Positions 40,952 through 42,266 of a DNA stretch of 42,266 nt are shown one piece after another (the first letter of the stretch is position 1; each line of letters starts with the position of its first letter). Under the pieces are notes generated by a model, which had not been told where the DNA came from, made no database searches, and saw only the letters and a program-made list of their open reading frames with translations. The stretch lies in NCBI GenBank assembly GCA_021442595.1, contig JABUST010000050.1, positions 1 through 42,266 of the forward strand. Direction: 5' to 3'. The translations under genes were made by a program, and so were the position numbers. Source of the stretch: Lachnospiraceae bacterium. GTDB lineage: Bacteria; Bacillota; Clostridia; Lachnospirales; Bianqueaceae.

Positions 40952-42266
40952 ATGAAACAATCAGACAGACTCTCTTATCGGGTCTTACTTCCTGCCATCT
41001 TTTCTCTGGCCTGGCCCACCATGCTGGAGAATGCCCTGGGTACGGCTGTTCAATATGTTGACACAGCCATGGTGGGATCCCTTGGCACCGAAGCCACAGC
41101 CGCTGTGGGAGCCACCGCAACCGTCAGCTGGCTCATCGGAAGCTCTGTGTCCGCTCTGGGCATCGGGTTTCTTGCCTTCATATCCCAGGCACTGGGAGCA
41201 GGGGAGAAGGAGAAGGCTGCCGGAGCAGCCGGACAGGCGGCCCTTGTGGTACTGCTGCTGGGATCTTTTTTTACTCTGCTTTGTCTGGTCCTGAGCCCCT
41301 TTGTACCCATCTGGATGCAGGTGGATACCTCCATCCGGGATCTGACGGCAGTGTACTTTGGCATTCTATATGCACCTATGCTGTTCAGGTGCAGTATGAT
41401 CATCTTCGGAACGGTGCTTCGCTCTGCAGGAGACACCAGAACCCCTATGAAAACAGGAATTCTGGTAAACCTGATCAATGTAGTGCTGAATTTCCTTCTA
41501 ATTTATCCTACAAGAACCCTATCTCTGGGAGGAATTACCGTTCCTGTTCCCGGAGCCGGACTGGAGGTAGTGGGAGCGGCCCTGGCCAGCGCGGTTTCCT
41601 TTGTTGCCGGAGGCATCCTGATGTTCCGGGCAGTATGGAGACACCCGGTCATTTCTCCCCGGGGATATTCTCTTAAACCGGATAAAGCCATTATGCTCCC
41701 TGCCCTGAAGGTGGCCGTTCCCAATATGCTCCAGAGAATGTGCACATCCTTCGGTTATGTGGTCTTCGCTTCCATGATCAACTCCCTGGGAGATACTGCC
41801 ACTGCGGCCCATACGGTGGCCAATACGGTAGAATCCGCTTTTTATGTGCCGGGATACGGCATGCAGGCGGCCGCTGCCACATTAACGGGCAACTGTATCG
41901 GTGCCCGTGACAAGGAGAAACTTCAAAAGCTATCCCGTTTGCTCCTTTGGATCGAGGTATTTCTGATGATCCTCTCCGGCGGGATCCTCTTTATCTTTGC
42001 CCCGGGACTTGCAGGCATCTTTTCCTCGGATCCGGAAGTACTTCTGCTTGGTACCACGGTCCTTCGGATGGTAGCGCTGTCGGAGCCCTTCTACGGAGCT
42101 TCCATCATCACGGAAGGTATGCTTCAGGGAGCGGGAAAGGTTACCGTTCCATTCATCATAAATGTCATCAGCATGTGGGGCGTGCGCATTCTGGGAACCT
42201 TCCTGTGCATTCGCTTCTTCAATGGCACTCTGGTATCTGCCTGGGCCTGCATGATCGGCAATAACA
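40952..42266 (+). CDS. MATE family efflux transporter (partial, cut by window end)
   Basis: Multidrug and toxic compound extrusion (MATE) family protein; 438 codons are seen and the frame is still open at the window edge, so only the C-terminus is missing. Family features include LAWPTMLENALGTAVQYVDT and VGSLGTEATAAVGAT in the first helices, and at the matching position of the second half KVAVPNMLQRMCTSFGYVVF and LGDTATAAHTVANTVESAFY. About 11 hydrophobic segments are visible. It starts 4 nt after the GGDEF-HD-GYP stop, which suggests cotranscription; the ribosome site is weak. It probably exports a cationic compound in exchange for H+ or Na+; the substrate is unknown. Confidence 0.88.
   Translation, partial: MKQSDRLSYRVLLPAIFSLAWPTMLENALGTAVQYVDTAMVGSLGTEATAAVGATATVSWLIGSSVSALGIGFLAFISQALGAGEKEKAAGAAGQAALVVLLLGSFFTLLCLVLSPFVPIWMQVDTSIRDLTAVYFGILYAPMLFRCSMIIFGTVLRSAGDTRTPMKTGILVNLINVVLNFLLIYPTRTLSLGGITVPVPGAGLEVVGAALASAVSFVAGGILMFRAVWRHPVISPRGYSLKPDKAIMLPALKVAVPNMLQRMCTSFGYVVFASMINSLGDTATAAHTVANTVESAFYVPGYGMQAAAATLTGNCIGARDKEKLQKLSRLLLWIEVFLMILSGGILFIFAPGLAGIFSSDPEVLLLGTTVLRMVALSEPFYGASIITEGMLQGAGKVTVPFIINVISMWGVRILGTFLCIRFFNGTLVSAWACMIGNN

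Overview
The window looks like chromosomal DNA of an anaerobic, gut-type Clostridia (Bacillota), probably Lachnospiraceae or a relative. This is inferred from strong AGGAGG ribosome sites, genes packed with 1-4 nt overlaps, an ECF transporter S component, a MocR regulator, a 7TM-GGDEF-HD-GYP protein, XdhABC-type molybdenum hydroxylase genes and ferredoxin-style NuoF/NuoG/GltD modules. No rRNA, tRNA, phage, insertion sequence or CRISPR array was seen.

Region 1 (6-13165, + strand) is one long operon-like run. It encodes two Gfo/Idh/MocA sugar oxidoreductases, a ribose-type ABC importer, an iron-sulfur flavoprotein-like reductase with an added zinc ribbon, the beta (DUF6379) and alpha (sugar-isomerase-like TIM barrel) subunits of a C-glycoside deglycosidase, a fumarate-reductase-like flavoprotein, and two iron-sulfur electron-transfer proteins (a NuoG-GltD fusion and a NuoF-like ferredoxin with no visible NADH/FMN site). 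The simplest reading is: import a plant-type glycoside, oxidise its sugar to the 3-oxo form, split the glycosidic C-C (or C-O) bond by elimination, and reduce the aglycone or another acceptor with NAD(P)H-derived electrons. No ordinary glycoside hydrolase is present. It is followed by an AraC regulator fused to a GH39-like domain (13422-15824), a likely sensor for the locus, and a convergent MFS transporter (15927-17153).

Region 2 (17278-23417) is a purine / molybdenum-hydroxylase block: an NCS2 xanthine/uracil permease, a MocA-like molybdopterin cytidylyltransferase on the opposite strand, and xdhB-xdhC-xdhA.

Region 3 (23437-31101, - strand) is the branched-chain amino-acid operon ilvA-ilvB-ilvN-ilvC-ilvD, with a DUF815 AAA+ ATPase overlapping ilvD by 4 nt. 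It has a good promoter at 31073-31101, a structured leader of about 150 nt, and an internal promoter before ilvC.

Region 4 (31265-36305, + strand) has a D-aminoacylase-family amidohydrolase and carB. The carB leader is the most striking regulatory feature: an extended -10 promoter, a folded 5' RNA, a 41-codon leader ORF with its own ribosome site, a pyrimidine-rich tract, and an intrinsic terminator whose loop holds the leader stop codon. This layout resembles the UTP-sensing pyrBI attenuator of enterobacteria.

Region 5 (36333-42266) has a MocR regulator that ends about 80-100 residues early, a divergent ECF S component (perhaps for a B6-type vitamin), a GGDEF-HD-GYP membrane protein, and a MATE efflux pump cut by the window edge.
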